DNA of 64,000 bases from RYN-230 sp963837515 (GCA_963837515.1 CAWINT010000014.1:372001-436000), one strand, 5' to 3'; numbered from the stretch's first letter, positions 41,929-51,538 are shown. The notes: generated by a model not told the origin, from the letters alone. Numbers and translations are program-made.

Positions 41929-42335
41929 CCAGGCGCGTAACACCTGACACCCCCAGTAAGCAGACCTTCGCGGCGGGCGCACACGACCCCGGCTCCTACT
42001 TGACCGGGGAGGACGACAGCGCCGCCATCCTGACAGCACTACGGGCCGACTTCCCGACCTTCCGGATCTGGCGCGAGATCGTGCCCGGCCGGACCCGGTA
42101 CATCGCCCGCCGTCTGCAACCCGGGCCAGGCCCGCACACCGTCGTCACCGACGATCTCACCGAACTGCGGACCGCGCTCGGCGAGGCGGCCACCCTCGGT
42201 ACGCAAGATCATCATTTGGCCGACCACGAGGCCAACTGGGCGGGTCGGAACCTGACCCCCGAGGAGATCCCGCATGCACCGCAGCGCGCAGTGGGAACCG
42301 TGCCTGCCGGTCGACCTGCCCCCGTTCCTCGCTGA
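41925..42335 (+). CDS. Small protein, paralog of the 79-residue protein at 51539
   Basis: A 136-residue protein whose middle part, LRADFPTFRIWREIVPGR to PHTVVTDDLTELRTAL, matches the protein at 51539-51778 (LRAEFPGHWIGTETIPGR to PHTVITPDLSELRAAL). Both look like a compact alpha/beta unit of about 55 residues. This copy has an extra 45-residue C-terminus that overlaps the start of the recombinase remnant and may be composite. It is coupled to the dioxygenase gene by ATGA. Function unknown. Confidence 0.7.
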   Translation: MTRRVTPDTPSKQTFAAGAHDPGSYLTGEDDSAAILTALRADFPTFRIWREIVPGRTRYIARRLQPGPGPHTVVTDDLTELRTALGEAATLGTQDHHLADHEANWAGRNLTPEEIPHAPQRAVGTVPAGRPAPVPR

Positions 42336-43032
42336 CCTTCTCTCTACACAGGCCGCCGGGCCGCCACCCCGCCCGTGCGGGTGCGTCAGACAGCACGGCG
42401 GCAGCGGCCGGTACGTGTTCACCGCACCGGAGGGCGGCCACCACCGGCGCAGCAACTACGCCCGGCGGGTGTTCCGGCCCGCCTGCGATGGCCGGTATGA
42501 ACCGGTTAAGGGCCGTCCCGGCAAGCTGGTCATTGCGGACGCGTCAGCCTGGCCCGGCGTCCCGGTCGCCGCCTGGCCGCCACCCAGACCAGATGGCTCC
42601 TTCGCTCCCCCGAGCGGCAGAGGCAACCAGCGCATCCCGACGGACACCCCGCTGGCCTGCTGGCTCCCGGTGAGGAAAGGACTCACCCCGCACGGCCTGA
42701 GGCACAGCCTCAAGACCTGGATGACCGAAGATGGCATCCCGGAGATCCTCGCCGAACGCCGCCTGGGTCACGACGTCCCCGGCATGGGCGGGCTCTACGC
42801 CCACGTGTCCCAGCGGATGCGAGACGAACTCACCGCGGCTCTGCAGGCCCGGTCGGAGGACTCGCTGCGCCAGCGGGCCATGATCGACCCGCACTCCCCC
42901 GTCCCGGTGCTCGACGGGCTGCTCGCCCCGCTCTGCGGGCGGCCAGACCACCCCATCTGGGAGACTCACCCGAAGATGGTCTCCCAGATTCCTCCCAACA
43001 AGGAGGAAGACTCCATCCGCCAGGTAGGATGA
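42274..43032 (+). pseudogene. Tyrosine recombinase (integrase), 5'-truncated
   Basis: A 252-codon frame with the C-terminal catalytic half of an actinobacterial integrase: H140 and R143 in LTPHGLRHSLKTW, H166 in ERRLGHDVPG and the nucleophile Y175 in GLYAHVSQRM, and the usual tail with MVSQIPPN. The core-binding domain and the first catalytic Arg are missing (full proteins are near 400-500 residues). It ends 48 bp from the 3' end of tRNA-Val, the normal position for an integrase beside its attachment site. The true left limit of the fragment is somewhere after 42274. Confidence 0.8.
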
Positions 43033-43080
43033 GGTCTGTCCGATAGAGCTTCTGACCTGGCCTTACACCAGACTCGGTGC

Positions 43081-43155
43081 TGGTGGGCGATACTGGGATC
43101 GAACCAGTGACCTCCTCGGTGTGAACGAGGCGCTCTCCCGCTGAGCCAATCGCCC
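43081..43155 (-). tRNA. tRNA-Val (anticodon CAC)
   Basis: A full cloverleaf on the minus strand: acceptor GGGCGAT/ATCGCCC, D-arm GCTC/GAGC, anticodon stem CCTCG/CGAGG with loop TTCACAC, T-arm ACTGG-TTCGATC-CCAGT, and an encoded CCA end at 43081-43083. Its 3' end faces the recombinase remnant, so it is the likely attachment site of a lost or decayed element to the left. Confidence 0.97.
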
Positions 43156-43585
43156 GGGTCGTGCATTGCCGCCACCGTGCTGGCGGGCGAACAAAGCCTA
43201 GCGCATCTCACGGCCCGCCAGCGCCGTCGCGGCCACCGCGCCGCCCGCTCCATCCCGCCGTCGGCCAGTGCCGCGGGAGGGCGGTCCGCGCCGCGCCGCC
43301 GGGAGGCGGCGGCCAGCTCCCGGTTCCGGGCCGGGGGGCCAGAAACCGGCTTACGGACGCCCCTCCCGGATGTCCTAAGGAATACGGATATTTGTCGCTC
43401 GCGGATTAAGTCATGAATGTCCGTGATTGCGGTCGACGGGGCTACGAAAGTAGGGCGTGCCGGGTAGTGTCACCTGCACGAAGCCTGTATGCTTCCCGAT
43501 CGGACAAAGCACGACTGTTCGCTATCTGAACGTAAAACCGGAGGTCCGCGCGGGGATGCGCAGCGCAATTCAGGGGGGAGTCCCA
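43156..43585. other. Gap without a recognised gene upstream of the ssgB-like locus
   Basis: About 430 bp. The stretch 43375-43425 is unusually A+T-rich for this DNA (GGATATTTGTCGC, GGATTAAGTCATGAATG) and is the best place for a promoter of the downstream small ORFs and ssgB-like gene. I cannot fix -35/-10 boxes. No gene seen. Confidence 0.5.
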
Positions 43586-43642
43586 GTGAGACTTAGATCA
43601 CACGGTGTCGTTCCTGGTCCCTGGAACAGGGCTAGGCCATGA
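43586..43642 (+). CDS. 18-residue upstream ORF (candidate leader peptide)
   Basis: A GTG at 43586 with GGGGGGAG five bases upstream opens MRLRSHGVVPGPWNRARP and stops with TGA, which overlaps the next ATG as ATGA. The ribosome site is strong and the coupling exact, but so short a frame may arise by chance. Confidence 0.35.
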   Translation: MRLRSHGVVPGPWNRARP

Positions 43643-43776
43643 TTGCGTTGCGTACCGAGAAGCGTTTGCCCTGGTCGCGGCCGGTTTGGTGGGTAGTGAC
43701 CGAGGTTAGTGGTGGCGGCGTTCGCGGAATCCTCCTGGAGAAGACTTTCGCGCCCGCGTGCCCTGTCACCCTGTGA
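43639..43776 (+). CDS. 45-residue ORF before the ssgB-like gene
   Basis: Starts at ATG 43639-43641, overlapping the stop of the 18-residue ORF by ATGA, and ends at 43776, 67 bp before the ssgB-like start. The product begins MIALRTEKRLPWSRPVWWVV and is basic with a Trp-rich middle. Third positions are about 73% G/C by my count, lower than in neighbouring genes. It may be a small regulatory peptide gene or simply part of a long leader. Confidence 0.35.
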   Translation: MIALRTEKRLPWSRPVWWVVTEVSGGGVRGILLEKTFAPACPVTL

Positions 43777-43843
43777 GACGGCAGCGCTGGATGGATGAAG
43801 CCCGGCGTTCCGGGATCAGACAAGGCAAAGGTTTGGCGAGGCA

Positions 43844-44266
43844 ATGAACAGCAGCAACACCGTCGCAGCCGAGCTCGGCCTCAGACTCGTGGTTCCAGAA
43901 CACGATGGCGTTCCGCTCACGGCGAGTCTTCACTACCGCGGCGAGGACCCCTACGCCATCCGTATGGCGTTTCATGTCGGGATGGACGAGCCGGTTGAGT
44001 GGATCTTCGCCCGTGACCTCCTGGCGGGCGGGATGACCGAGCCCGCCGGCGATGGTGACGTCCGCGTCTGGCCGGCCGACACGCCGTCCGGGCAGCGGGT
44101 GCTCAACATCTCGCTGTCCTCGCCGTTCGGCCAGGCGCACTTCGAGGCGCCGCTCACCGCGCTGGCCGGCTTCCTGCTGCGTACCTTCCAGATCATCCCG
44201 GCGGGCCGGGAAGGCGAGTTCATCGACCTTGACGGCGAGCTGAGCCAGCTGCTGCGCCGCCGCTGA
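43844..44266 (+). CDS. SsgA/SsgB-like sporulation and cell division protein
   Basis: A 140-residue SALP protein. LGLRLVVPEHDGVPLTASLH, DPYAIRMAFH, EPVEWIFARDLLAGG, GDVRVWP and DLDGELSQLLRR follow the SsgB pattern closely. In Streptomyces SsgB brings FtsZ to sporulation septa. The presence of such a gene suggests sporulation-type division. The ATG at 43844 is used; a GAGG lies close upstream. Two small coupled ORFs precede it, and the aminotransferase gene converges from the right. Confidence 0.93.
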   Translation: MNSSNTVAAELGLRLVVPEHDGVPLTASLHYRGEDPYAIRMAFHVGMDEPVEWIFARDLLAGGMTEPAGDGDVRVWPADTPSGQRVLNISLSSPFGQAHFEAPLTALAGFLLRTFQIIPAGREGEFIDLDGELSQLLRRR

Positions 44267-44287
44267 TCTCCAGGCCGCGGCGGACGG

Positions 44288-45115
44288 TCAGGGGTCCGGC
44301 GACTCGGCGGCGCGGGCGGCGAAGGTCTCGGCCGCCTTCCGCGTCACCGGCCCCGGGGAGGCGGGCAGCGCCACCCCGCCGACGGCGCGGATCGACTGTA
44401 CGTCCCGGGATGTCCCGGTGAGGAACGCCTCGTCCGCCGCTGCCAGCGCCCCCAGCGGCACGTCCTCCTCCAGCGCCCCGGCCCACTCGACGACCAGGCC
44501 CCGGGTCACCCCGGCCAGGCAGCCTGCCGACAGCGGCGGGGTGATCAGCCGGCCGTCGCGGACCAGGAAGACGTTCGTCCCGGTGCCCTCGCACAGGTTC
44601 CCGGCCAGGTTGCCGAAGATCCCCTCCACGGCGCCGCGCTCGTGGGCGTAGGCCAGCCCGACAACGTTCTCCGCGTACGAGGTGGACTTGACCCCGGCCA
44701 GCGCGCCGCGCTCGTTCCGCGGCCAGGGCAGCGTCACCACGTCACACGTGGCCGGGGACTCCCGCGGCGGGCCAAGCACGATGATGACGGTCGGCTCGGC
44801 GCCGGCCACCCGCTCGGAGCCGAGCGCGGCCCCACCGGCCGTCACGGTAATCCGGATCCGGCCCCGCTCCGGCTGCCCGGCCGCGGCCAGCATCGCGGCC
44901 ACGCCGGCCCCGATCGCCGCGCAGTCGGGGGACGGCAGCCCCAGGCCCGCGGCCGAGGCGCGCAACCGGTCCAGGTGGCGGGTCAGCGCGAACGGCACTC
45001 CCCCGGTGATCTTGAGCGCCTCGAAGACGCCGTCGCCCACCGTCAGCCCGTGATCGGTCACCGGGACCCGGGCGTCACCGTCCGGGACGAGCGCGCCGTT
45101 GATCCATACCGCCAT
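44288..45115 (-). CDS. Class IV aminotransferase (aminodeoxychorismate lyase / branched-chain type)
   Basis: A 275-residue fold-type IV PLP enzyme. The start MAVWINGALV and DHGLTVGDGVFEALK are typical, the PLP lysine is in LAGVKSTSYAENV, and CEGTGTNVFLV is the cofactor-binding block. The family includes PabC, D-amino acid and branched-chain aminotransferases; the short length and R/T pattern favour a PabC-like role, but this is not certain. The ATG at 45113-45115 is chosen over an upstream in-frame start. hutH ends 10 bp upstream. Confidence 0.88.
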   Translation of the reverse strand: MAVWINGALVPDGDARVPVTDHGLTVGDGVFEALKITGGVPFALTRHLDRLRASAAGLGLPSPDCAAIGAGVAAMLAAAGQPERGRIRITVTAGGAALGSERVAGAEPTVIIVLGPPRESPATCDVVTLPWPRNERGALAGVKSTSYAENVVGLAYAHERGAVEGIFGNLAGNLCEGTGTNVFLVRDGRLITPPLSAGCLAGVTRGLVVEWAGALEEDVPLGALAAADEAFLTGTSRDVQSIRAVGGVALPASPGPVTRKAAETFAARAAESPDP

Positions 45116-45125
45116 GGCATCGACG

Positions 45126-46664
<1,539 letters not shown>

Positions 46665-46702
46665 GGGGGACAGCCTGCCATTCCGGCCTCGTCCGCGGGC
46701 CG

Positions 46703-46756
46703 GGCGGGGCCGGGCGGGTCAGGCGGGGCCGGGCGGGTCAGGCGGGGCCGGGCGGG
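46703..46756. repeat. 19-bp tandem repeat upstream of hutH
   Basis: Two exact copies of GGCGGGGCCGGGCGGGTCA (46703-46721, 46722-46740) and 16 bases of a third (46741-46756), in the 117-bp gap between the acetyltransferase stop and the hutH start. Its sequence is unrelated to the other two GC arrays apart from composition. Confidence 0.8.
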
Positions 46757-46781
46757 CCGGGCGGGGAGCAGGTTGGGTGCT

Positions 46782-47312
46782 TCAGGTGCGGTCGAAGGGC
46801 TCCGGGTAGCGGAACGGGCCGCTCAGGGCCGGGTCGTACGCGGTCAGCGTCCGGACCTGGAAGTGGGACCGCCACTCCGGCCGCGGCGGGCTGATGCCGT
46901 ACTGCGCGGCGGCCCGGAACCCGAACCGGGCGTAGTAGCCGGGATCGCCGAGCAGCACGACGAGCGGCTCACCGAGGGCGTCGGCGGCGCCCAGCACGGC
47001 GTGCATGAGGGCGCTGCCGGTCCCGCGGCGCTGGTGCACCGGGTGGACGCTGAGCGGGCCGAGGGCCAGCACGGGGGCCTCAGCGACGTGCCCGCGGGTG
47101 CACAGCACGTGGCCGGTGATGGCGCCGTCCGGGCCCTGCGCCACCAGGGACAGCGAGGGCAGCCAGGCCGCGCTGCCGCGAAGTTCGTCCACCAGCGGTG
47201 CCTCGGGGGGCAGCCCGGCCGGCGGAGCGCTGGCGCCCGGCGGGGCGAACGCGGCGGCGGTGACGGCGCGGATCGCGTCCGCGTCCCCGGGGACCTCCCG
47301 TCTGATCAGCAC
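46782..47312 (-). CDS. GNAT N-acetyltransferase (YhbS-like)
   Basis: A 176-residue acetyltransferase. The acetyl-CoA loop is LSVHPVHQRRGTGSALM, and GDPGYYARFGFRAAA is the conserved substrate-side block of YhbS-type proteins. The target is unknown. It is divergent from the methyltransferase gene, with a 125-bp shared upstream region containing a small GTTGCC/GGCAAC hairpin. Confidence 0.9.
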   Translation of the reverse strand: MLIRREVPGDADAIRAVTAAAFAPPGASAPPAGLPPEAPLVDELRGSAAWLPSLSLVAQGPDGAITGHVLCTRGHVAEAPVLALGPLSVHPVHQRRGTGSALMHAVLGAADALGEPLVVLLGDPGYYARFGFRAAAQYGISPPRPEWRSHFQVRTLTAYDPALSGPFRYPEPFDRT

Positions 47313-47437
47313 CGGTTCACTGTGACCCCGCCCAGTCGGGCACGCAACCGGATAACGGCACGCCCGGTTGCCGAAGTGGCAACTTAACTTGCCCGTCCGG
47401 ACGGATCACCGGCATGCTCACCGATGGAGGTGGTGGC

Positions 47438-48094
47438 GTGCACCAGCACATGGACCCCGAGATGGCGGAGCGGTTCTCCGCGGAGTTCTGGAATGAGCGG
47501 TACAGCTCGCAGGCCAAACTGTGGAGCGGGAACCCGAACCGGTACCTGGTCAGTGAAGCGTCGGGACTGGCCCCCGGCGACGCCCTGGACGTGGGCTGCG
47601 GCGAGGGGGCGGACGCGATCTGGCTGGCTCAGCAGGGCTGGCAGGTCACCGGAGCCGACATCTCGGCCGTCGCCCTGGACCGGGCCCGGGATCACGCCGC
47701 GGATGCCGGGCCGGAGATCCCCGGCCGCATCCGCTGGCTGGTGACGGACATCTTCCACTGGATTCCGGACGCTGATGACTATGACCTGGTCACGGCGCAG
47801 TACGTGCATGTGCCGCCGCCGGTGCGCGAGGAACTGTTCCCCCGGCTAGCGACCGCGGTGCGGCCGGGCGGCAGCCTGCTGATCGTCGCTCACCATCCTT
47901 CTGACCTGCAGACGACCATCCCCCGGCCGAACCTGCCGGAGCTGTTCTTCACCGGGGACGATCTGGCGGCGCTGTTCGACCCGGATACGTGGGAGATCGT
48001 GACCAACGAGGCCCCGGCCCGCGAGGTCACCGATCCGGAGGGGCGGCCGGTGACGATCCGCGACACCGTGTTCCGCGCCCGCCGCCGGGAGTAG
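47438..48094 (+). CDS. Class I SAM-dependent methyltransferase
   Basis: A 218-residue Rossmann-fold methyltransferase. Motif I is ALDVGCGEGADAIWLAQQGW; then TGADISAVALDRAR and YDLVTAQYVH mark the SAM pocket. It resembles the thiopurine/tellurite (TehB-like) group. The GTG at 47438-47440 is preferred since GGAGG lies 7 bases upstream; an ATG at 47414 is also in frame. The substrate is not evident. Confidence 0.88.
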   Translation: MHQHMDPEMAERFSAEFWNERYSSQAKLWSGNPNRYLVSEASGLAPGDALDVGCGEGADAIWLAQQGWQVTGADISAVALDRARDHAADAGPEIPGRIRWLVTDIFHWIPDADDYDLVTAQYVHVPPPVREELFPRLATAVRPGGSLLIVAHHPSDLQTTIPRPNLPELFFTGDDLAALFDPDTWEIVTNEAPAREVTDPEGRPVTIRDTVFRARRRE

Positions 48095-48259
48095 CGGGAC
48101 TGGCGTGTCGTAAACATGGCCCAGGACCTGGCTGCGCGGCGGCCGTCGCGAAAGCGGCACGCCGCGCTGGTCCGAGTTTGCTCGCGGGCCAGGATCGGCT
48201 ACAGTTCTTCACGCACGCCCCGCCAGGCGGGGCGGCACCAGCCCGCCACGGCGGGCATG

Positions 48260-48332
48260 CGGACGTAGCGCAGCTGGTAGCGCATCACCTTGCCAAGGTG
48301 AGGGTCGCGGGTTCGAATCCCGTCGTCCGCTC
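48260..48332 (+). tRNA. tRNA-Gly (anticodon GCC)
   Basis: Acceptor GCGGACG/CGTCCGC, anticodon stem TCACC/GGTGA with loop TTGCCAA, T-arm CGGGTTCGAATCCCG. CCA is not encoded. First of a three-tRNA cluster. Confidence 0.96.
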
Positions 48333-48430
48333 GGAGGCGCCGGATGCCGTTCCGCGCGGCCAAGCGGCTCGCCACGGCTCTCGGCTGGCTATCCAAGCCG
48401 GAGGTTCCCGGACGACGGGAACCTGGCGCT

Positions 48431-48502
48431 GGCGGAGTGGCCGAGTGGCTTAGGCAAGGGCCTGCAAAGCCCTGTACGCGGGTTCGATTCCCGCCTCCGC
48501 CT
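48431..48502 (+). tRNA. tRNA-Cys (anticodon GCA)
   Basis: Acceptor GGCGGAG/CTCCGCC, anticodon stem AGGGC/GCCCT with loop CTGCAAA, T-arm GCGGGTTCGATTCCCGC. CCA is not encoded. Three bases separate it from tRNA-Val. Confidence 0.96.
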
Positions 48503-48505
48503 CGA

Positions 48506-48580
48506 GGGCGGTTAGCTCAGTGGGAGAGCGCTTCGTTGACACCGAAGAGGTCACTGGTTCAATCCCAGTATCGCCCACCA
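48506..48580 (+). tRNA. tRNA-Val (anticodon GAC)
   Basis: Acceptor GGGCGGT/ATCGCCC, anticodon stem CTTCG/CGAAG with loop TTGACAC, T-arm ACTGG-TTCAATC-CCAGT, and an encoded CCA. The last 33-34 bases match tRNA-Val(CAC) at 43081 with one difference. Confidence 0.97.
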
Positions 48581-48594
48581 GTTTGCGCAGTTCA

Positions 48595-48626
48595 GAGGCC
48601 GGTTCCGGAGACTCGGGACCGGCCTC
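48595..48626 (+). terminator. Terminator after the tRNA cluster
   Basis: A 12-bp stem (GAGGCCGGTTCC at 48595-48606 with 48615-48626, one mismatch) around an 8-nt loop, 15 bases after the CCA of tRNA-Val(GAC). Position fits the end of the tRNA transcript. Confidence 0.7.
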
Positions 48627-48632
48627 AAGATC

Positions 48633-48653
48633 ATTTGTCAACGATTTGTCAAC
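48633..48653. repeat. Two direct copies of ATTTGTCAAC
   Basis: Copies at 48633-48642 and 48644-48653, 11 bp apart (one helical turn), just after the tRNA terminator and before the MntA gene. An operator for a downstream gene or the edge of an integration site are possible; neither is shown. Confidence 0.5.
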
Positions 48654-48809
48654 AGGACGCGCCACGGTCAGGCGGCATGTATTGAACCAGGACGGCACTG
48701 CGCGGCCCTGAGTTTCGGTCTGCCGTAACCCCGGAGGCGCGGGGCGCGCCGTCGGCCACGCAGGGGTCCTAGCCTCTATCCTTTGAGGTGACTGGCTGGA
48801 GGTAGGCAC

Positions 48810-49124
48810 GTGAAGGTTGAGGCCCCACGGCGTGCCGTCACACTGGATGAGGTACGCGCACACCGTGATGCGATCGGGCGTCTCGGCGAGCGCTTTGGCG
48901 TGCGCAACATCCGGGTCTTCGGCTCTGTGGCCCGCGGCGAGGCAACTCCCGACAGCGACCTGGACTTGCTGGTCGACGTCGAGCGCGGCCATGGCTATTT
49001 CGACATGGCCGGGTTCGCCCTGGGTGTCGAGGACGAACTCGGCGTCATGACCCAGGTGGCGACGCCGGGCGGGCTGAAGCTCCGGATCCGCGACCGCGTG
49101 CTCCGGGAGGCCGTCGCCCTGTGA
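48810..49124 (+). CDS. mntA: MntA-type nucleotidyltransferase antitoxin
   Basis: A 104-residue minimal nucleotidyltransferase with the GS-x9-DxD motif, RVFGSVARGEATPDSDLDLL, that binds ATP and metal. In characterised HepT/MntA (type VII) systems MntA adenylylates a tyrosine of HepT and silences it. GTG start at 48810. The stop overlaps the hepT start as GTGA, so the pair is translationally coupled. Confidence 0.9.
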   Translation: MKVEAPRRAVTLDEVRAHRDAIGRLGERFGVRNIRVFGSVARGEATPDSDLDLLVDVERGHGYFDMAGFALGVEDELGVMTQVATPGGLKLRIRDRVLREAVAL

Positions 49125-49462
49125 GGCGTGACGACGAGCGACTGGCCGACATCCTCGAAGCCGCCGAGAAGATCGCCGTCCGGGCCGCCAAGGGTCGGGC
49201 GGCGTTCGACGCGGACGAAGATACCCAGATCGTCCTGGTGCACCTAATCCAGGTGATCGGGGAGGCCGCCGCCGGGTTGTCCGACGCGTTCATCGCACAG
49301 CATCCCGAGGTGCCCTGGCGCCAGATCATCGCCACCCGCAACCGGGTCGTGCACGGCTACTTCGAGGTCGATCTCGACATCTTGTGGGACGTGGCGGTGA
49401 TCGATGTGCCTCAGCTGGCCAGTCAGGTTCTTGCGATCCAATCCGGGGATGCTGCCGACTAG
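49121..49462 (+). CDS. hepT: HepT-type HEPN ribonuclease toxin (DUF86)
   Basis: A 113-residue all-helical HEPN protein. The RNase motif R-x4-6-H is TRNRVVHGYF, including the tyrosine next to the histidine that the partner modifies. HepT cleaves RNA, often tRNA. It overlaps mntA by 4 bases. A kinase-fold gene follows 59 bp later in the same direction. Confidence 0.9.
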   Translation: MRRDDERLADILEAAEKIAVRAAKGRAAFDADEDTQIVLVHLIQVIGEAAAGLSDAFIAQHPEVPWRQIIATRNRVVHGYFEVDLDILWDVAVIDVPQLASQVLAIQSGDAAD

Positions 49463-49521
49463 AGCCTGCGCGGCCGGATAATCTGGTGCGCCGCCTGGTG
49501 GCGCGTGGTTACGATGCCGCC

Positions 49522-50199
49522 GTGCCTGAACCGAGCGCACGCCTTGCGGACATTCCCGACCTGCCCTGGGCGTCGCTGTCTCACCGCCAGGTCCTGGCCA
49601 AGCTGACCGGAGGGGGGTGGGTGCCCTGTGGGGTGGGCGACTGGGCGGTGGCACTGCGGTCCCCGGCGGGACACGTCGCCGCCCGGGTATGCCCGTTCGA
49701 CCCGGCCTACTGGGCCTTCGTGGACCTGTGCCGCGAGTGCGCCGGCAACCGGTGGCTGCCGCGGATCGATCTGGCGGCCGGCCTGGAAGGCGGCGGTTCG
49801 GTCGTCTTCCTGGAGTTCGTCGTCCCGGTGGGCCATCCGGTCGGTAAGCAGTTCGCCGGGCAGTGGCGGGCCAGGGCAGACGATCCGCAGTTCGCGCAGG
49901 TAAGCCGGGCCGCGCAGCGGATCCATGCGGAGTACCAGAAGTTGACGCCCTGGTGGGGCCGGTGCGACCTGGACGACGAGCACATTTATAGCGCCGCCGG
50001 CCGGCCGGTGCTGCTGGACGTGTTCTGCATGGCTGGGTCGGACCTATATCAGGCGATCCTGGATGACGTCGCCGCGGTGCACCGCCAGATCCCGCGCGAG
50101 CGGATGCGCTACGCACTGGACATTCCGTATATCGCCCGGGAGAACAGCGCCGCCGAGATCCTGGCCCTCAGAAAGGCGTGGGCACGCGGCGCCGAATGA
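49522..50199 (+). CDS. Kinase-fold (phosphotransferase-like) protein, function unknown
   Basis: A 225-residue protein. The first part (GDWAVALRSPAGHVAARVCP) looks like a kinase N-lobe with a possible ATP lysine replaced by Arg, SVVFLEFVVP like a hinge, and CDLDDEHIYSAAGRPVLLDV like a catalytic loop and metal site of aminoglycoside-phosphotransferase-type kinases, though in degenerate form. The start is uncertain: GTG at 49522 is chosen, an upstream GTG about 15 codons earlier is possible. It follows hepT/mntA; a link is only positional. Confidence 0.55.
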   Translation: MPEPSARLADIPDLPWASLSHRQVLAKLTGGGWVPCGVGDWAVALRSPAGHVAARVCPFDPAYWAFVDLCRECAGNRWLPRIDLAAGLEGGGSVVFLEFVVPVGHPVGKQFAGQWRARADDPQFAQVSRAAQRIHAEYQKLTPWWGRCDLDDEHIYSAAGRPVLLDVFCMAGSDLYQAILDDVAAVHRQIPRERMRYALDIPYIARENSAAEILALRKAWARGAE

Positions 50200-50326
50200 C
50201 CGCCTGGGGCCGGCCAAGAAGCCTGCCAGCCAAGTAACAAGCCCAATCGGCTTGCGGCCCGAGTGGCCCGGCTAACGGCACACGAAGGGGCACCGCAGGC
50301 TGCGATGCCCCTCAGGTCAGCCAGGC

Positions 50327-50536
50327 TCAGCCCAGGTCAAAGTCTCCGAGCTTCACGCTAGCGGCGAAGGACCGCCATTGCGCTGGGGTCAGCGCGAGCG
50401 CCGGGCCATCCGGGTCCTTGCTGTCGCGCACGGCGATGACGCCGGGCAGGTTGGTGGCCACTTCGACGCAGTTGCCACCCGAACCGCCGGAGAAGCCGGA
50501 CTTACGCCACTCGGCGCGGTGGAGGTCAGTGTTCAC
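50327..50536 (-). CDS. DUF397 protein
   Basis: A 69-residue DUF397 protein: EWRKSGFSGGSGGNCVEVA, VAVRDSKDPDGPALALTPAQ-like core (here VIAVRDSKDPDGPALALT) and WRSFAASVKLGDF. Its GTG (50534-50536) overlaps the regulator stop as GTGA. DUF397 proteins act with the upstream XRE regulator in actinobacterial development and toxin-antitoxin-like pairs. Confidence 0.93.
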   Translation of the reverse strand: MNTDLHRAEWRKSGFSGGSGGNCVEVATNLPGVIAVRDSKDPDGPALALTPAQWRSFAASVKLGDFDLG

Positions 50537-51363
50537 GGGGGATCTCCCTTGGCAAAGCCGGCGATCATCTCGCGGGAGGCATCGGGCGGGAGAGCGACGG
50601 CACGCAGCAGGTCGTACAAAAGACCATAGTGGGCTACCTCGTCGCTGCTTTCCACCAAGTGACCCCGGCCCTGCACCTCCAGGTAAGCAACGTCCGGTTC
50701 GCCCGGCCGGGCGACCAGGACCAGCGGGCCTTCCAGGCCCGGATGGGCACCGGCGTCCAGCGGCACCACCTGGACGATGATTTTCGGGTGCTCCGCCTCG
50801 CGGTCCAGCAGCCGGGTGAGCTGGTCCCGCAGCACCCCGGGCCCGCCGACCGGGTTGCGCAGCGCGAGCTCGCTGATGATCGTCCACAGCAGCGGTGGGT
50901 CTTCCCGCTCCAGGAGTTGCTGGCGTTCGACGCGGGCGGTGATTTGCTGCTGCACGGCTTCCCGACTGTCGCCAGGCTGCCAAGCGGTGATCAGAGCGCG
51001 GGCGTAGTCCTCGGTCTGCAGCAGTCCCGGGATCACCAGCGGCTCCCAGGACCGGATGCTGGTCGCCGTCCGCTCGACTTCCGCGAACGGCCGGAACCAG
51101 CGTGGCAGCGCTTCCTGGCTGACCAGCGGCCACAACCGGGCCAGCGCCCCGCCAGTGGCCAGGACCTCATCGCAGCGTTCCGCGAAATCGCGGGCCGGCG
51201 CGCGGCGGGCGGTCTCCACCATGCCGACCAGCGAGCCGCTGTACCTGATCCGCTGGCCCAGTTCCTCCTGGGACAGGCCCGCTGCGGTACGCAGCCGCCG
51301 TAACTCCGCGCCGAAGAACGCCAGCACGCTCGATGCGGGATCAAGGTCACGCAGCGCCGACAT
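50533..51363 (-). CDS. XRE-family regulator with DUF5753 domain
   Basis: A 276-residue protein: HTH_31-type helix-turn-helix (ELRRLRTAAGLSQEELGQRI, residues about 20-70) followed by a DUF5753 ligand/partner domain (about 95-270) with WEPLVIPGLLQTEDYARALI. Partner of the overlapping DUF397 gene. Such pairs (WhiJ-like) are many in Streptomyces and kin. Confidence 0.94.
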   Translation of the reverse strand: MSALRDLDPASSVLAFFGAELRRLRTAAGLSQEELGQRIRYSGSLVGMVETARRAPARDFAERCDEVLATGGALARLWPLVSQEALPRWFRPFAEVERTATSIRSWEPLVIPGLLQTEDYARALITAWQPGDSREAVQQQITARVERQQLLEREDPPLLWTIISELALRNPVGGPGVLRDQLTRLLDREAEHPKIIVQVVPLDAGAHPGLEGPLVLVARPGEPDVAYLEVQGRGHLVESSDEVAHYGLLYDLLRAVALPPDASREMIAGFAKGDPP

Positions 51364-51538
51364 TCCCTGCCTCCCGTCCCACCGCAGGCTTCACCTGTCC
51401 CACACGACACCGGCCCATCCCACACCCAGCGGCCAGGTCCGCCGGGATAGCCGTGAGAACCCAGGCCCTTCCAGAGCGTAGCCCCGCCACGGCAGCGTGT
51501 AGAGACAAGAACCCTCCAACGCCGTTCACGGAGCACAC

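Noticed and set aside
41529..42455. Minus-strand frames opposite the dioxygenase and small paralog genes
   Set aside because: No motif, and the plus-strand genes are coupled and supported by active-site residues.
47336..47437. GTTGCC-N5-GGCAAC hairpin between the acetyltransferase and methyltransferase genes as an operator
   Set aside because: Only 6-bp arms in GC-rich DNA, with no regulator nearby; too weak to list as a feature.
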